A stretch of 64,000 nucleotides of DNA, taken from contig NC_080671.1 of NCBI RefSeq assembly GCF_030247195.1, positions 83,140,370 to 83,204,369 on the forward strand, given 5' to 3'. The notes below the pieces were generated by a model. It was not told the DNA's origin. It did not search any database and saw nothing but the letters and a program-made list of their open reading frames with translations. The DNA comes from Topomyia yanbarensis. Its lineage: Eukaryota; Arthropoda; Insecta; Diptera; Culicidae. Below, in pieces: positions 11,600-22,989 of this stretch; positions within the stretch are counted from its first letter, which is position 1, and each line of letters starts with the position of its first letter. Position numbers and translations under genes: made by a program.

Positions 11600-11760
11600 G
11601 GAAATACAGTTGAACTTCCACTAGGAAATACAGTGGAACCAAACCAGGGGTTCGTAAATTGAATTGGTTTGTAAAAAAAAGTTCGTTATTGGGGATTTAG
11701 TTTGTAAAAAAAGTTCGCTTCACATTCTTATTAAAATTCGTTTCGTCAATTCAGTTCACA
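11600..11760. repeat. Short dispersed repeat related to 14,780-14,900
   Basis: It repeats AAAAAAGTTCG and TTCGTTATT phrases, and a related stretch at 14,780-14,900 has TTCGTTATTTAGAATTTAG. Both look like decayed copies of one element; boundaries are unclear. Confidence 0.35.
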
Positions 11761-12028
11761 AAATTTAATATTTATGTATGAGAAGTTTTGAAACGGGCTT
11801 GACGAGTAGATGGTGAAAATGGATGTTTGGAAACTTTTTGAAATCCAAGATGGCGACTTCCAGTCGAGCAATTTTATCGATAGCCCTAACAATATGGGTA
11901 TTTTTGAAAGGGTTTGACGGGTAGATGGCGGAAATCGATGAGGGACGTCACTTTGAAGTCAAAGAAGGTGGCTGCTGGTTGAGCAAAATTTTCTATAACC
12001 ATTTCATCACTATATCTGTTCCTATATA

Positions 12029-12433
12029 CAGTGAAGATTCGTGTTTATCTACCCCTTGGTGAATTTTGGACTGACAAAACAGGAATATTGACCAAATCGA
12101 GATATATTCTTTTTCTTTCAATAAAACGAAGTTGTTAAAACATTTCTCTTTAGTCCCCTGAAGTCTCAAGATCCCTTTCTGACTATTTAGTATAAATTTC
12201 CTTTAATGGGGTCTTCCAGTGAAAAATAAAAAATAAATATTCATATTTTTACACATTTTGCATCCTTGAGATAAAAAAAATATGCTCAAGGAAGGATTTA
12301 CTCGTTGGTTCGTTGGATAGAGCCCGTCAAATGGAATTTCATACAAGGCTGACAATATCGGGTCAGAAAGCTGTCAAAATCAGGGATAGACAAAATCAAA
12401 AGGTAGGGGACTGATAAAATTGGGTCGTCACTG
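12029..12433. mobile_element. pogo/Tc1-like MITE, copy 2
   Basis: This 405-bp element has CAGTGAAGATTCG at its left end and GGGTCGTCACTG at its right end, with TA flanks at 12027-12028 and 12434-12435. The interior follows the same order as copy 1 (CCCCTTGGTGAATTTT, TTTTTCTTTCAATAAA, AGAGCCCGTCAAA). Divergence from copy 1 is substantial, so the insertions are old and probably independent. Confidence 0.7.
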
Positions 12434-12435
12434 TA

Positions 12436-12493
12436 TCTACTACATAATTATTTCATTCCGAAAGTGCTCATATTGTTGAGGTTTAGGGTTTGC
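12436..12493 (+). repeat. Satellite fragment split by a hAT-like insertion
   Basis: CATTCCGAAAGTGCTCATAT followed by TGTTGAGGTT matches the ~105-bp satellite that resumes at about 13,450. It is the left flank of the hAT-like element at 12,495. Confidence 0.55.
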
Positions 12494-12494
12494 A

Positions 12495-13450
12495 GTACCG
12501 ACCCGTTTTGGCGAGAACCGGTACTACGGTACTGAAGCCCTCAGTACCGGTAGTTGCGGTAAAGAACCGGTACTCGAATATTTTTTAAAAATATTCGAAA
12601 AAAACTTCAAACTGAAATTGAATGCTCAAACTGATGATCTTATTCTTAGATAATTGATTTGTGCTGATCAAAAACATGTTTATTGTTTTTAATTGCGTCG
12701 GAATGGCAAGACTTATTTCACAGAAGATATTTTTCGCATAGGGCACCTTCTTTAATTTCGAAATCTAGGCCACTTTGCAATCAATAATTGCTAAGTGGTG
12801 CGACTTTCGTCGATTTGAACAGATGGTAAATGTATGAAACCCTATCAACAACAGTAAATCAAAGCGAGAATGGCAGTAAATCCGAGCAGGTTAATCGCAT
12901 TTCCTCTCTTGCTTTTCTGAAAATTGGTTCCGACCTTTATGTCGTTTGCCTACTATTCTCTAATGCATATACAGTCTCCTTGCTTTCCTGTAAACTATGG
13001 AGTTTTGCTGAATTTTCTGATTACCAATAATTACAAATCGCTCCATTTGAAGCAGTTCACCAAGTCTAAAACTGTTAGCTACTAAATCGCTGTTCGTTTT
13101 TTATAGATAAAGGTTTAAGAGCAAACCAAATACAGACATGACTTAGACCATAGTCTTATTAAGCGCCACCCAGTGAATAATGAAAACCAATCAGAATGTC
13201 GCTAATAAAACTTTAACTTCTAGAATTATTATGATGATGGCCACACCTCATTCCCACACAAAGGTGTTATCTCAACGATTTATCTAGAAGGCAAATTAAT
13301 ATAATTAAACATTATCTTGCAGACCGATATTTTGAAACAGATCCCCCTGCAGAGTTAACATATTTGTCATAAAAAATTGTATAGCACCGAAAATACCGGT
13401 ACTGGCTTTTGTTCAGTACCGGTATTACGGTACCAAAAATGGTTCGGTAT
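12495..13450. mobile_element. hAT-like non-autonomous element
   Basis: The ends are inverted relatives: the left has AGTACCGACCCGTTTTGG and later ACCGGTACT; the right, read in reverse, has AATACCGAACCATTTTTGG and later ACCGGTACTG. The extended termini are built from several GTACCGGTA palindromes. The ~0.95-kb interior is AT-rich with no transposase. It sits inside the satellite, with satellite sequence on both sides. I could not find a clean 8-bp target duplication, so the exact ends are uncertain by a few bases. Confidence 0.55.
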
Positions 13451-14605
13451 TCCTGGAATTTTTGGATTTCAAAATGGCTTCAAACATCGATATCTGTTAT
13501 GTACCCGTCAACCTCATTCCGAAAGCACCCTGGGATTACAAAGAATTATCTAGAACGGATGTCGCCATCTTGGATTTTTAAATGGCTTCAAACATCAATT
13601 TCCGTCATGTACTGGTAACCCAATTCCGGAAATACCAAATTCTTGAGGTTATATTGAATTTAGATAAACCGGAAGTCGGCATCCTGGACTCGTCAACCCA
13701 TATCACTGGAGTTATATGTACTCGTCAACCTCATATCACTGGGTTTATAGTAAATGTAACCAAACAGGAAGTCGCCATCCTGGATTTAAAAATGGCTTCA
13801 AACATCGACTTCCATCATGTACTAGTCAACCCTATTCCGAAAATACACATACTGTTGAGGTTATAGTAAATTTGATTAAACCGGAAGGTTTACAGAGCAT
13901 TCATCTAATCCGGAAGTCGCCATTTTGGATTTCCAAATGGCTTTAAACATCGCTATCCGTCATGTACCCGTCAACTGCATTCCGACAATACCCATATCAC
14001 TGGGGTTACACAGAATTTATCTGAAACGGAAGTCGCCATCTTGGAAATTAAAATGGCTTCAAACATCAATTTCCGTCGTGTACTCCTAACTCCATTCCGA
14101 AAATACTAAATTCTTGAGGTTATAGTGAATTTAACTAAATTGGAAATCGCCATCTTGGATTTTCATCATGCTCTCATTAACCCCATATCCCTGGGGTTAT
14201 AATGAATTTTTCCAAACCGGAAGTCGCTATCGTGGATTTTCAAATGGCTTCAATCATCTATTTCCGTTATGTACTAGTCAACCCTATTCCGAAAATACTC
14301 ATATTGTTGAGATTACAATGAATTTGGCCAAGCCAGAGGTCACCATCTTGAATTTCTAAATAGTTTCAAACTTCCATTTCCGTCATGTATCCCATTCCGA
14401 AAATACCGAATTATCAAGGTTATTGTGAATTTAGCTAAACAGGAAGTTTCAAAATGGCTTCAAATATCGACTTCCATTATGTACTCGTCAACCCCATTCC
14501 GAAAATACCCATAAATTTATCTAAACCGGAAGTCGCCATCTTGGATTTTAAAATTGCTTCTAACATCGATTTTCGTCATGTACTAGTTAACCCTACACCA
14601 GAAAT
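13451..14605 (+). repeat. Degenerate ~105-bp satellite array
   Basis: Units follow one order: AAATGGCTTCAAACATCGAT, CCGTCATGTACTCGTCAACC, CATTCCGAAAATACCCATAT, TTGAGGTTATAGTGAATTTA, AACCGGAAGTCGCCATCTTG. Unit starts fall near 13,471, 13,580, 13,790, 13,936, 14,050, 14,243, 14,453 and 14,552, which is roughly 100-110 bp or twice that where a start has decayed. Short frames across it are products of the repeat. Confidence 0.75.
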
Positions 14606-17114
14606 ATCCAACTTTTATTAGTAATAATTAGCTAAGGATAGATGAAATTGTACAACTTCATACTCCAAGTAGCATTTTTGGTTTTGTTGCACGCTACAAG
14701 TGCATTCTAAGTTTCAAGAAGGGTTTCAAGAGGGACATTAAACCTCAATTGTTACTAGGGACTGCACTGTATGAGCTCAAACTTTTTTTTACGAACTTGG
14801 TTCGTGAAAAGAGTTCGTTATTTAGAATTTAGTTCGTAAAAAAGTTACGGAAATCGAATATTACGTAAAAAAGAGGTCGTAAATGTCGGTTTTACAGTAC
14901 AAGGTATTGATAACCTGAAGCACGGGTTTGTTAAATAATTGGACACGAAGTGCAGGCGAGCTTTGATTCATAAATGCATACGAGGTGAATCTACAATATC
15001 TATCGACCCGTGATCATCGATACTACTCAGAATTAAGTCGTAGTAGGACTGATCCTCAATCAATGTATTCATTTTAAGGTAACAGCTGTCGCCGGTCCAA
15101 GGATCAAATGTCATCAATAGACTTAGCCCCGCCTGGAAGCTTGTGATAGGATACTTATGAGAACTACGATGTTTGGATAATGTGCCTATTATGGTAGTAG
15201 ATCCTATTTGGCTAAAACAGGTGTGCCAACATAAGCATAAGTTTGTTGTGCACATAATTATTTAGAATTATCCTGTAAATTCTTTAACTTTTAATTGAAA
15301 TAAACGTACCTTGAAATAGTTGCTAATTCCCATCATCCACATAGTGAACCGAAACAGGATGCAACTGCACTGAACAAAACTATGTGCCATAAGACGGCAA
15401 ATACCGCCTAATATCTTATTATTCCGCCCCGACAATTTTAAACATTACTCTGAAACATACCTTTATTTATTTTAGCTGGAAAATCTATTTATAATTAAGT
15501 CACTTTAAAAGTACTAGTTTAACGCTAGAATAGGTCTAGTGTTATAATAGATTATAACACGACGGTGCACATTATCGCTATATTTTTTCCGATATACTAC
15601 CCCAATCAAAACAAACTTTTTGCATCCAGCGCACAGGAAAGAATCAGCAGTGCGGTCTAGCTGAAACATAAACTTGAAAATATATTGTAATGCAATTTCA
15701 CGTATAAACATTCAATTATTTCAACTTATTTATTTAAATTTAACGGCATAAAATTCTGCTCGGGACAATGCAATGTTTGATGTGAAACTAGTCATTACCA
15801 GCTATTGGCCTTCGCATGATTATTTCCTGCGAGTGCAATACTGGGCACTCTTCTTTTGACAGCTGCACAGTGGTTTTTTTCGCTCGAAGCGCGCGAAAAA
15901 TTATTCACACGAAAATTGTAAAACGCACAGCAATGATGGCTTCTGGGATGTTTTATGATGATCCAAGATCTTCGTTTTGATGATATATAGTTATAGTGAT
16001 TAATTCCCCTTGGAGTGAGATTTTTACAACAATTTTTTTCAAGTATGAAAAACAAGATGAAGTCTTAAAATTTTTTGAAGAACTTGTTTTTTTGAAAATC
16101 TTTGCTGAAGAAAAACAAATCCCTATTTCTAGTACACTCGAAGTTACTAACCGTTGTTTTTGAATGATTTAAATGAATTTAATTTTTTTCAACACAGCCT
16201 AAATATCGTAGATAAAGCTTCAGCATGTTCCAGAAAGTTGTTCGTCTTATCAAGATACATACACAGCATTCCTGAAGAGATTATTGGTCTATCTCTTGCG
16301 ACTTACAAGGTGTTGGGTAATTTTCGGTAAAATTAGCAAAAGTTCTAAAAGTAATAAATTTCGAACGGGCAAGACGGGCAGCCAGCTCTGGTTGCAATTA
16401 GAAATGCTACATCAGCACTATAAAACTCAACAGAGTTCACTTGTCTCTCGTTGTTTCCAGCAGAGCTAAAGAAGATTTGAAAAAACTATTATTTTTCAAA
16501 AATGGCGAATTTTCTAAAATACTCAAGACAAAAAAATATGTGTTAATAAAACTGGCGTATTTTGACGAACGACTGAAATACATTTGTAGAATATATGAAT
16601 CCCATAGGAATGACAATTGAAAAGATATTTTAAAAAATATTTTTGGGGGTCATCCAAATATGACGAACCATAAGTTCTTAAGTATTTAAAGAAGAGACTT
16701 CACTTGTTCTTTTGCCAAAAAAAGAAGTTTAGTTGAAAAATCTCATTTATAGGATTAATCACGAAAATCATAGTAGCAAATAACAAACCTTGCTATTTTT
16801 GATAAATAGTCCGAAAACATCATTGACGTAGATGAGGAATTCCATGATAAACCGGTCGACCGCATAATATGACCTGCGCCGATTCGAACGACACTTGGTA
16901 GTTGTGTTCGGTTTATGAATCTCTATGATTTTCTCTGGCAATTGCAATATATTGGTAGAAGCACAATTTTTCAAAAGGGCGTAGACGTTGATGCGTGCAG
17001 TACTTTCGAATTTTTTTTTGCTCAATTACTGTATTTTCAATAACAAAACTATCTGAGAACGAGTTACAATGAATTAATGCTTCTGTGCAAATAAAATATA
17101 AACTGAAAAAAAAC
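14606..17114. other. AT-rich stretch, no gene recognised
   Basis: 14,780-14,900 is a repeat related to 11,600-11,760. Minus-strand open frames at 14,968-15,255 (95 codons) and 16,768-17,025 (85 codons) match no family I know. The second is followed by AAG|GTTTGT, which is only weakly donor-like. I see no promoter or RNA gene. Confidence 0.3.
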
Positions 17115-17117
17115 CTG

Positions 17118-18016
17118 TTTTAATCCACCTAGAGGTGCAATTGTGCCTTTCTCATTGCTCCAAACTATGAATTAATAGCCGGTTCGTACAATATAACATT
17201 ATGGAAATGTCTTTCATTCTTATTACACTTGGTAAGTATATATAAGAGCACCTTTTTGCATTCATCGCGGTATCGGTTTGAATCGGAGTTTTCTATGTGA
17301 TCGCACTCCACAACCCGTAACTCCGGTGCTGGAAGTCGGTTGGAGATGGAATTTAATATCAGTTTCCGGGGACGCAACACCTTTCATTTCAGACTAAGTT
17401 GATCAAATCGGTCTAGCCATTTTCGAGAAACCAATATAGCCGTTATTCTGAATTTTGATACTTCCAGATCCGTCGATGGTGGCTAGTGTGGCCAAAGAGA
17501 CTTTGAATGACTGTTGGTGACATAGATCTACAAATTCAACAGTTGTGTTTACATTTTGGAAAAAAAATTACCTTTTTACATTTATCGCAAAATTCGTTAG
17601 AATCGGGATTTGCTGCGTGATCGTACGTATCACCCTGTAATTCAGGAACCAGAATTCGGATCCACACAAAATTCAACAGCAGCTGATGGACCTTTCATTT
17701 AAAATCAAGTTTGTTAAAATCGGTTCAGAAAATTCCGAGAATCCGATGTGGACAAATCAACAAATTTTGTTTTGTAACCATACTCTTCAACTCGTAATCC
17801 GGAACAAGATGTCGGTTGAAAATGAAAATCAATGGCATCCTATGGGAATATTATACCTTTCATTTGAATCTTAGGTTGTAAAAATCGGTTCAGCCATCTC
17901 CGAGAAACCGATGCGAACTGAGTCGAATGTTATATGAGACTCGGCCCTCCGGGCCTCGGTTGGAAAGTCGGTTTTTGGAGCAATTGCATAATCTTTCTAT
18001 ATGAGAAAGGCAAAAG
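17118..18016 (+). repeat. Unclassified ~0.9-kb repeat with internal monomers, copy 1
   Basis: It starts near AATCCACCTAGAGGTGCAAT followed by TGTGCCTTTCTC and ends TATATGAGAAAGGCAAAA, so both ends carry the CCTTTCTC/GAGAAAGG motif in inverted orientation. The interior is built of three or four ~200-bp monomers, each holding AACTCCGGNACCGGAAGTCG-like, TTCATTT-AAAT-AAGTTTG and AAAATCGGTTCAGCCATCTC-like phrases. Before the right end lies ACTCGGCCCTCCGGGCCTCGG. No coding capacity. A minus-strand copy is at 22,990-23,880. Confidence 0.65.
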
Positions 18017-18290
18017 AATAATATTTAATTAGCTTAATCAGCATGAATTCAATGTTATCGTCATGTGATTATATTTTGAAATGTTAATGGAATGGGTTTG
18101 AAAGTGGAAGGAATGGGGGGTTAGTAGAGTGGGACTGGAGGATGCGTCAGAAATCCTTCTTCTTATTTCGGTATACGGGGTGGATGAAAGAAATGCGGGC
18201 GTGAGGGTGGTCCAAGGGGAGGGGAGTGATGAAGGAGGGAGGTGTAAGGGCAAGACGGGGGGGGGGGGGGGGGCTGGCGACGCAATACTC
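18017..18290. other. G-rich spacer with long poly-G tract
   Basis: The plus strand becomes strongly purine-rich, ending in an unbroken run of about 17 G at roughly 18,258-18,274, between two copies of the ~0.9-kb repeat. Open frames here on both strands are low-complexity and I do not call them genes. Confidence 0.5.
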
Positions 18291-19195
18291 AACTGCATAT
18301 TTTGCCTTCCATTTGAGACTTGGTTTGAGAAAATCGGTTCAGTCATCACCGAAGAACCGATGTGACTTTAATTGTGGAATAAGCCCGGAATTCCGGACTT
18401 CCGGAATCGTCGATAGTGGACAATATATTCAAAGAATGTTTGATTGGCAATCAGTGATCTAGATCTGCGATTAGAAGTAATTTGGTGATCATTTCAATAG
18501 TTTTTAGCCTCTGAGGTATTACGATTGTACCGATTTATATGGGAAATTCCAGTGTATCCTTACTAACACCCCTGTAACTCCGGAAGCAAGAGTCAGAACC
18601 GAATGAAATTCAGCAGCAGTCAATGGTATTACTGTATCTTTCATTTGAAATCAAGTTTGTAAAAATCGGTGGAGAATTCGTTGGGGAATGAGTATTATAT
18701 TAGCTTAGGAACTTGGCGGGTTTCCCAGGGGCGCCATGAACCGTCATAGGTGGCCAATATGGTCAAAGCTGCTTTGATTGATCATTAGTGATCCAGACCC
18801 ACAAACTAGAGTAATGTTACATCAATTTTGATATGTTTTACATCATTTGAACATCATGGTGGTACCACTTTATATGGGAATTCGCTGTGTGACCGCACTC
18901 TTCAACCCGTAACTCCGGAACCGGAAGTCGGATCAACTAAAAATTCAATAGCAAATTCAATATGGGAGCGTTATACCTTTCAGATGAAACTAAGCTTGCG
19001 AAAATCGGTTCAGCCATCTCTGAGAAAATTGTGTGAGTTTAAATGACACACACATACACACACATACACACACAGACATTTGCCGATCTCGACGAACTTA
19101 ATCGAATGGTGTATGGAACTCGGCCCTCCGGGCCTCGGTTAAAAAGCCGATTTTTACAGTGATTGCATAGCCTTTCTTTATATGATAAAGGCAAA
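18291..19195 (+). repeat. Unclassified ~0.9-kb repeat, copy 2 (5'-truncated)
   Basis: It shows the same monomer phrases as copy 1 (AACTCCGGAACCGGAAGTCG, AAAATCGGTTCAGCCATCTC). An ACACACACATACACACACAT tract at 19,047-19,078 comes next, then TCGACGAACTTAATCGAATG and GGCCCTCCGGGCC, and the end is ATATGATAAAGGCAAAA. The CACCTAG left end is absent; the G-rich spacer takes its place. Confidence 0.6.
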
Positions 19196-19400
19196 AACGT
19201 TTCAGCCTTGTTTCGAATTGTTATATGTATTAACTCAGTAGGAAGCCGATTATAGACCGTTGGCCCGATAAATGAAATACGTTTTTGACCAAGGTTAGTG
19301 GATGTGAGATGTTGTGAAGAATTATTACTGTAGAGTAGCATAGTTGAATACATAACTGGTTTCTTAAAAATAATTTTAAGACATCGATTCTGAAAATTTA
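19196..19400 (-). pseudogene. Non-LTR retrotransposon C-terminal fragment
   Basis: The minus strand reads FQNRCLKIIFKKPVMYSTML, a gap, then ISFIGPTVYNRLPTEL. The pairing of an IQN-RCLR-I-like helix with a later F-GP-x-x-YN-LP-EL motif is typical of the region downstream of RT in RNase H-less LINEs. The fragment is cut on its upstream side by the satellite at 19,401 and merges downstream into the ~0.9-kb repeat. Confidence 0.6.
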
Positions 19401-19672
19401 AAATGGCTTCTAACATCAATTTCCGTCATGTACTCCTAACCCCATTCCGAAAATACCAAATTCTTGAGGTTATAATGAATTTAGCTAAATCGGAAATGGC
19501 CATCTTGGATTTTCATCATGTACTCGTTAACCCCATATCACTGGGGTTATAGTGAATTTATCCAAACCGGAAGTCGCCATTGTGGATTTTGAAATGGCAT
19601 CAATCATCGATTTCCGTTATGTACTAGTCAACCCCATTCCGAAAATACCCATATTGTTGAGGTTACAGTGAC
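19401..19672 (+). repeat. Second block of the ~105-bp satellite
   Basis: AAATGGCTTCTAACATCAAT, CCGTCATGTACTCCTAACCC, AACCGGAAGTCGCCATTGTG and CCCATATTGTTGAGGTTACA mark two to three units of the satellite seen at 13,451-14,605. A satellite block next to a LINE scrap suggests it was moved or captured by a mobile element. Confidence 0.65.
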
Positions 19673-20140
19673 CAAGCTTTGGCCGCTATCAATGTCGATG
19701 AAACAATGTTTACCAGATCTTCTTCCCGGCGTGTTTCAATCCGGAACCAGAAGAAATCTTTTGGTGCTTCTAAGAAGATAAATCGACGAGCAAAGCCACC
19801 AAGCTTCTGCTTGAGTTCTCTGCCCAGTGGCAGCGTTCCCTCTTGCTAGTGATTGTGGAACCACTTCAGGGTCAATACAAGCAGTAAATAATCCATGATT
19901 AACATGGCTTCAAGTATGGATGCTGAACAGCGACTAACCGGCCTAGTCTAGCGACCTACATAATAGGGAGTATGGAGTGTCGCGCTGAAACTGTTATTAT
20001 TTACACCAACCAATCCGCTGTTTTTCATACAACAATCGATCACATGGAGCAATCTGTAATCAACGGTAGTTTTTGCAGCTGTTTAGATCCTAGCTCTCAG
20101 ATCGAGAGATAATGATTGTCATTGGAGATTGCCTGGTTCT
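19673..20140. other. No gene recognised
   Basis: It lies between a satellite block and an RT scrap and may be part of the same decayed LINE, but no motif supports this. Confidence 0.25.
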
Positions 20141-20149
20141 CATTTTTAC

Positions 20150-20450
20150 ATTGGGGTTAGCGCAGGGAAGCTACTTGGGACCGTTGATGTTTCTGCATTA
20201 CTTCAATGACGTGGATGTGGTGTTGATAACTCTGCGCCGGTCCTGCACAGACGATCTCAAAATATTTCGTCTCATTTGCTAAATTCAGGATTGCCGATTT
20301 TTCCAACAACATCATGTAAACTTTGTTGGTGATTATGTAGCAAGAACTGTGTGTGTGAATCCGAAAAAAGCTCGGTTATCGCTTTCTCATAAAAGACATT
20401 TTGATTGAGCAATGCCTGCCAAACCACTGATTTTTTTTACTGCCGAAAAC
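20150..20450 (+). pseudogene. Reverse-transcriptase fragment of a LINE
   Basis: The plus strand reads GLAQGSYLGPLMFLHYFNDV, which matches the RT box usually written PQGS-LGPLLF-L-IND. Then comes TDDLKIFRLI in place of the YADD-K-F box; the first catalytic position is changed from A to T. Then QDCRFFQQ and VNPKKARLSLSHKRHF follow, matching the thumb motif NP-KC-V-SF-RK. Frameshifts are needed between blocks. It is a short scrap of an RNase H-less LINE, similar in style to the copy at 57.8-59.9 kb. Confidence 0.65.
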
Positions 20451-20459
20451 GTGTGGTGA

Positions 20460-22754
20460 AGGCACAATCAATTGAGAGGTAACGGTGGCATGACTTTTGA
20501 CTGTCCTGGATTTTTGCTAGCGTGATATGGTCGCCCTAGTTCCATAGTTTTGTTACATAAGAGATATTTTTGATTTTAGAATGACACCTAACCCCAGATA
20601 ATGGAGTAAGATATTTTAAATGTGAAAAGCCAGTTCACGACCTTATAAGTATCGACCTTCTACTCCACATATAAGTATCGATTTCATCGGAATTCACAAA
20701 TACCAATATTTAATCCCATCTGGATTCTAAATCGACCTTCATCGTTTTAGTTTTAAACCTTCATCGACTGAGGCAACGATGTATTTTACAAACAGTAGAA
20801 AATTCATATCTGAACATGAACCTACGTTCCATTTGAATTTGTCCATGCAAAACTAAAAGACGGATACTTTAAATTCCACCACTGTCATCACTTTCGGACA
20901 CTTAACCTGTCTCATTTGCTTTATAAATTATCTCATTTCCATCCGGGCAGGAATCGTTGCCAACTCGAAATGAGTTATCGCATTCGGTCCCCTTTGCCTA
21001 CCGTAAATATAATAACAAATATAAACGCTATACGTGACTGGATTTTGTGAGTGCAAGAGGATAAATCCTGCCGAAAATGTTTTCGGAACATATTCAGAGG
21101 CCCGACAAAGCAAACTGCCAAGATAAGACGATTTCCTCCGTATTTTTATTTTTCGCTTTTTTGCGGTTCGTTTCCGATCGTCCCAAAGCAAGTGCCTTTG
21201 CCCCCTCTGAGGTCTGACCTGACCAGGCGTTATGTGACCTTCTGGTTTCAGACGCGCTGCCGCACTGGCCACTGCTGTCAAAGGAGGAGGGTACGACTTC
21301 CTATGTACAGCCTCGCTGTACGTACGTGTGTTTGAAGATGGAATGGTGTGATAAACGATTTCAAACATTAGGCTGCTGCAGCAGACCAAGTTCCCGCCGA
21401 TTCGCTCGAGGTCGGTGGTTTGTAACATGATACACATTCCCGTAAATATGCACATATGTGCGATGTTTTGTGTTGTACCCGAAGGTGTGTGTGTGTGTTT
21501 ATGTACGTACAATGCAGAAGATGGAAGCGAGTTTGAATGTTTGAAAGAGACCGCCGCCAGATCCCCGAAAATTGAAGACCTCTGAGACGAATGTGCGATT
21601 TATGGGCAAGGCAATGATATGAATATTAATTACTCTTTTTTTCTTCATCCCACTTGTGGCTGCCTGACTAGCAACAGCAGCAGCATTAGTGGCGGTAGGC
21701 TGGATCAGAGACTGTGGCCAAGAGTCAAATATTCGTTTAGCGGAACGCACGTCCCGGTTGGTTTCCCATCAATTAATTTACATTCACAAGTAAATTAAGT
21801 AAGTGATCATAACAACAAGCAAACAATAACTTATCAAACACTTCATTTCGTTAATGTTTTCATTCACACTCAATTTTTGGTTTCTCGTATGTGCACTGTT
21901 TTTCTTCTGGTACGGCTTCCTGGTTGGTCATTACAGCTTTTCTTGGCCTTTTATTACTCGGAGATGTGTTTTTGTGTGGATAATGATGAGGAGCTGCACC
22001 TCTTCAAACCACACGAAAGAAACTGGCTTCTCGAAGGTACCATCATCCGCTGAAGCTTATTCAAGACAGGAAGAATCAATGAGCGAAAACTCATAACTTT
22101 TTTTTTTCTCTGCTGCACAGTGTAGGCTCGATAGATGGGGGCAGCGTGTTCGCGGTAGATCTTCGACCATAACCACAAATCGATCGCTTCCACGCACGAT
22201 TGCAGCTGACCGTCACTGTAGGTAGCTGGATTCAGCAATAAGAGTTTGGGAAAATAATTAGCCAAAACTGCCCAATCACTGCTTTATGATATAATAATAG
22301 CTCTGCAGAATTATTCGTCCAAATCATCCATCCAACCGCAAGTAGATATAAAAAGGCCAACATTGAGGGGAACACATTTTTTTCCGGAACGTGAAACCGA
22401 CAAAAAAGGAGCAGCAGAAGATCAATTCGCTGACGGTCGCGTACCACCAGCAGCAGCAGCAGCAGCAACGTTCCAATCTTCCACTTTAACACCAGTAGCG
22501 TGGTGAGCTGAAGTTGTTGGGGCAAATATCCTCAGGGTGTTTTCAGTTCAAAATAAATCAAGGTCTTGTTTACTTATTAGTTCGGGATGAGGGTGTTAGA
22601 TAAATACGGTGAGACAATATTGCTTTACGGAACAAATAATCATTTTTTTAGCAATATGTAATAGATTTACTATAGATGAAAATGTGTATTATCGCAAACA
22701 GTAACATTTAAAGACGGCTCTATGATCGTTAGTCAATTTAGGGCACCGTGTAGG
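20460..22754. other. No gene recognised; simple repeats and a TATA-like site
   Basis: A GTGTGTGTGTGT tract lies at about 21,487-21,500 and a CAG tract at 22,448-22,466. GATATAAAAAGGCC at about 22,345-22,358 is a good TATA-like sequence, but no coding region follows on the plus strand. A 194-codon minus-strand frame at 20,928-21,512 has low-complexity ends and no recognisable motif. Confidence 0.3.
22448..22466. repeat. CAG microsatellite
   Basis: Six CAG units in a row. No reading frame around it is supported as coding. Confidence 0.8.
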
Positions 22755-22880
22755 CAGGGCCGGCAGAATACGTGGGTAGTATGGTTAGTACTACCCACTC
22801 GAAAATTGACGAGGGGGAATTACCCACTCGAAAGTTGGGAAAAAACCAAAACCTGAGATTAACCACACATGTATCTCGCG
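22755..22880 (+). mobile_element. hAT MITE, left-end fragment
   Basis: CAGGGCCGGCAGAATACGTG followed by GGTTAGTACTACCCACTCG matches the left part of the complete 232-bp hAT MITE at 47,996-48,227. The right terminus is not recognisable, so this copy is truncated or diverged. Confidence 0.6.
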
Positions 22881-22989
22881 AACAAAACGCACGCGTCTGA
22901 AATTCTTGATGAACAACAATTTCATAATTGTATTCAGATATAAATTTCATTGCTTCACAATTTAAAAATTTTGAAAATATGGGATAATA

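Noticed and set aside
12487..13458. 8-bp target duplication for the GTACCGG element
   Set aside because: No pair of flanking octamers matches at any plausible boundary.
13451..14605. CRISPR-like array
   Set aside because: Units are contiguous, degenerate and lack unique spacers; it is a eukaryotic satellite.
20928..21512. 194-codon minus-strand open frame
   Set aside because: Simple-repeat start (HKHTHTPSG), no domain, no codon or splice support; probably chance.
22345..22358. Promoter from GATATAAAAAGGCC
   Set aside because: Good TATA-like sequence but no downstream coding or spliced structure to support a gene.
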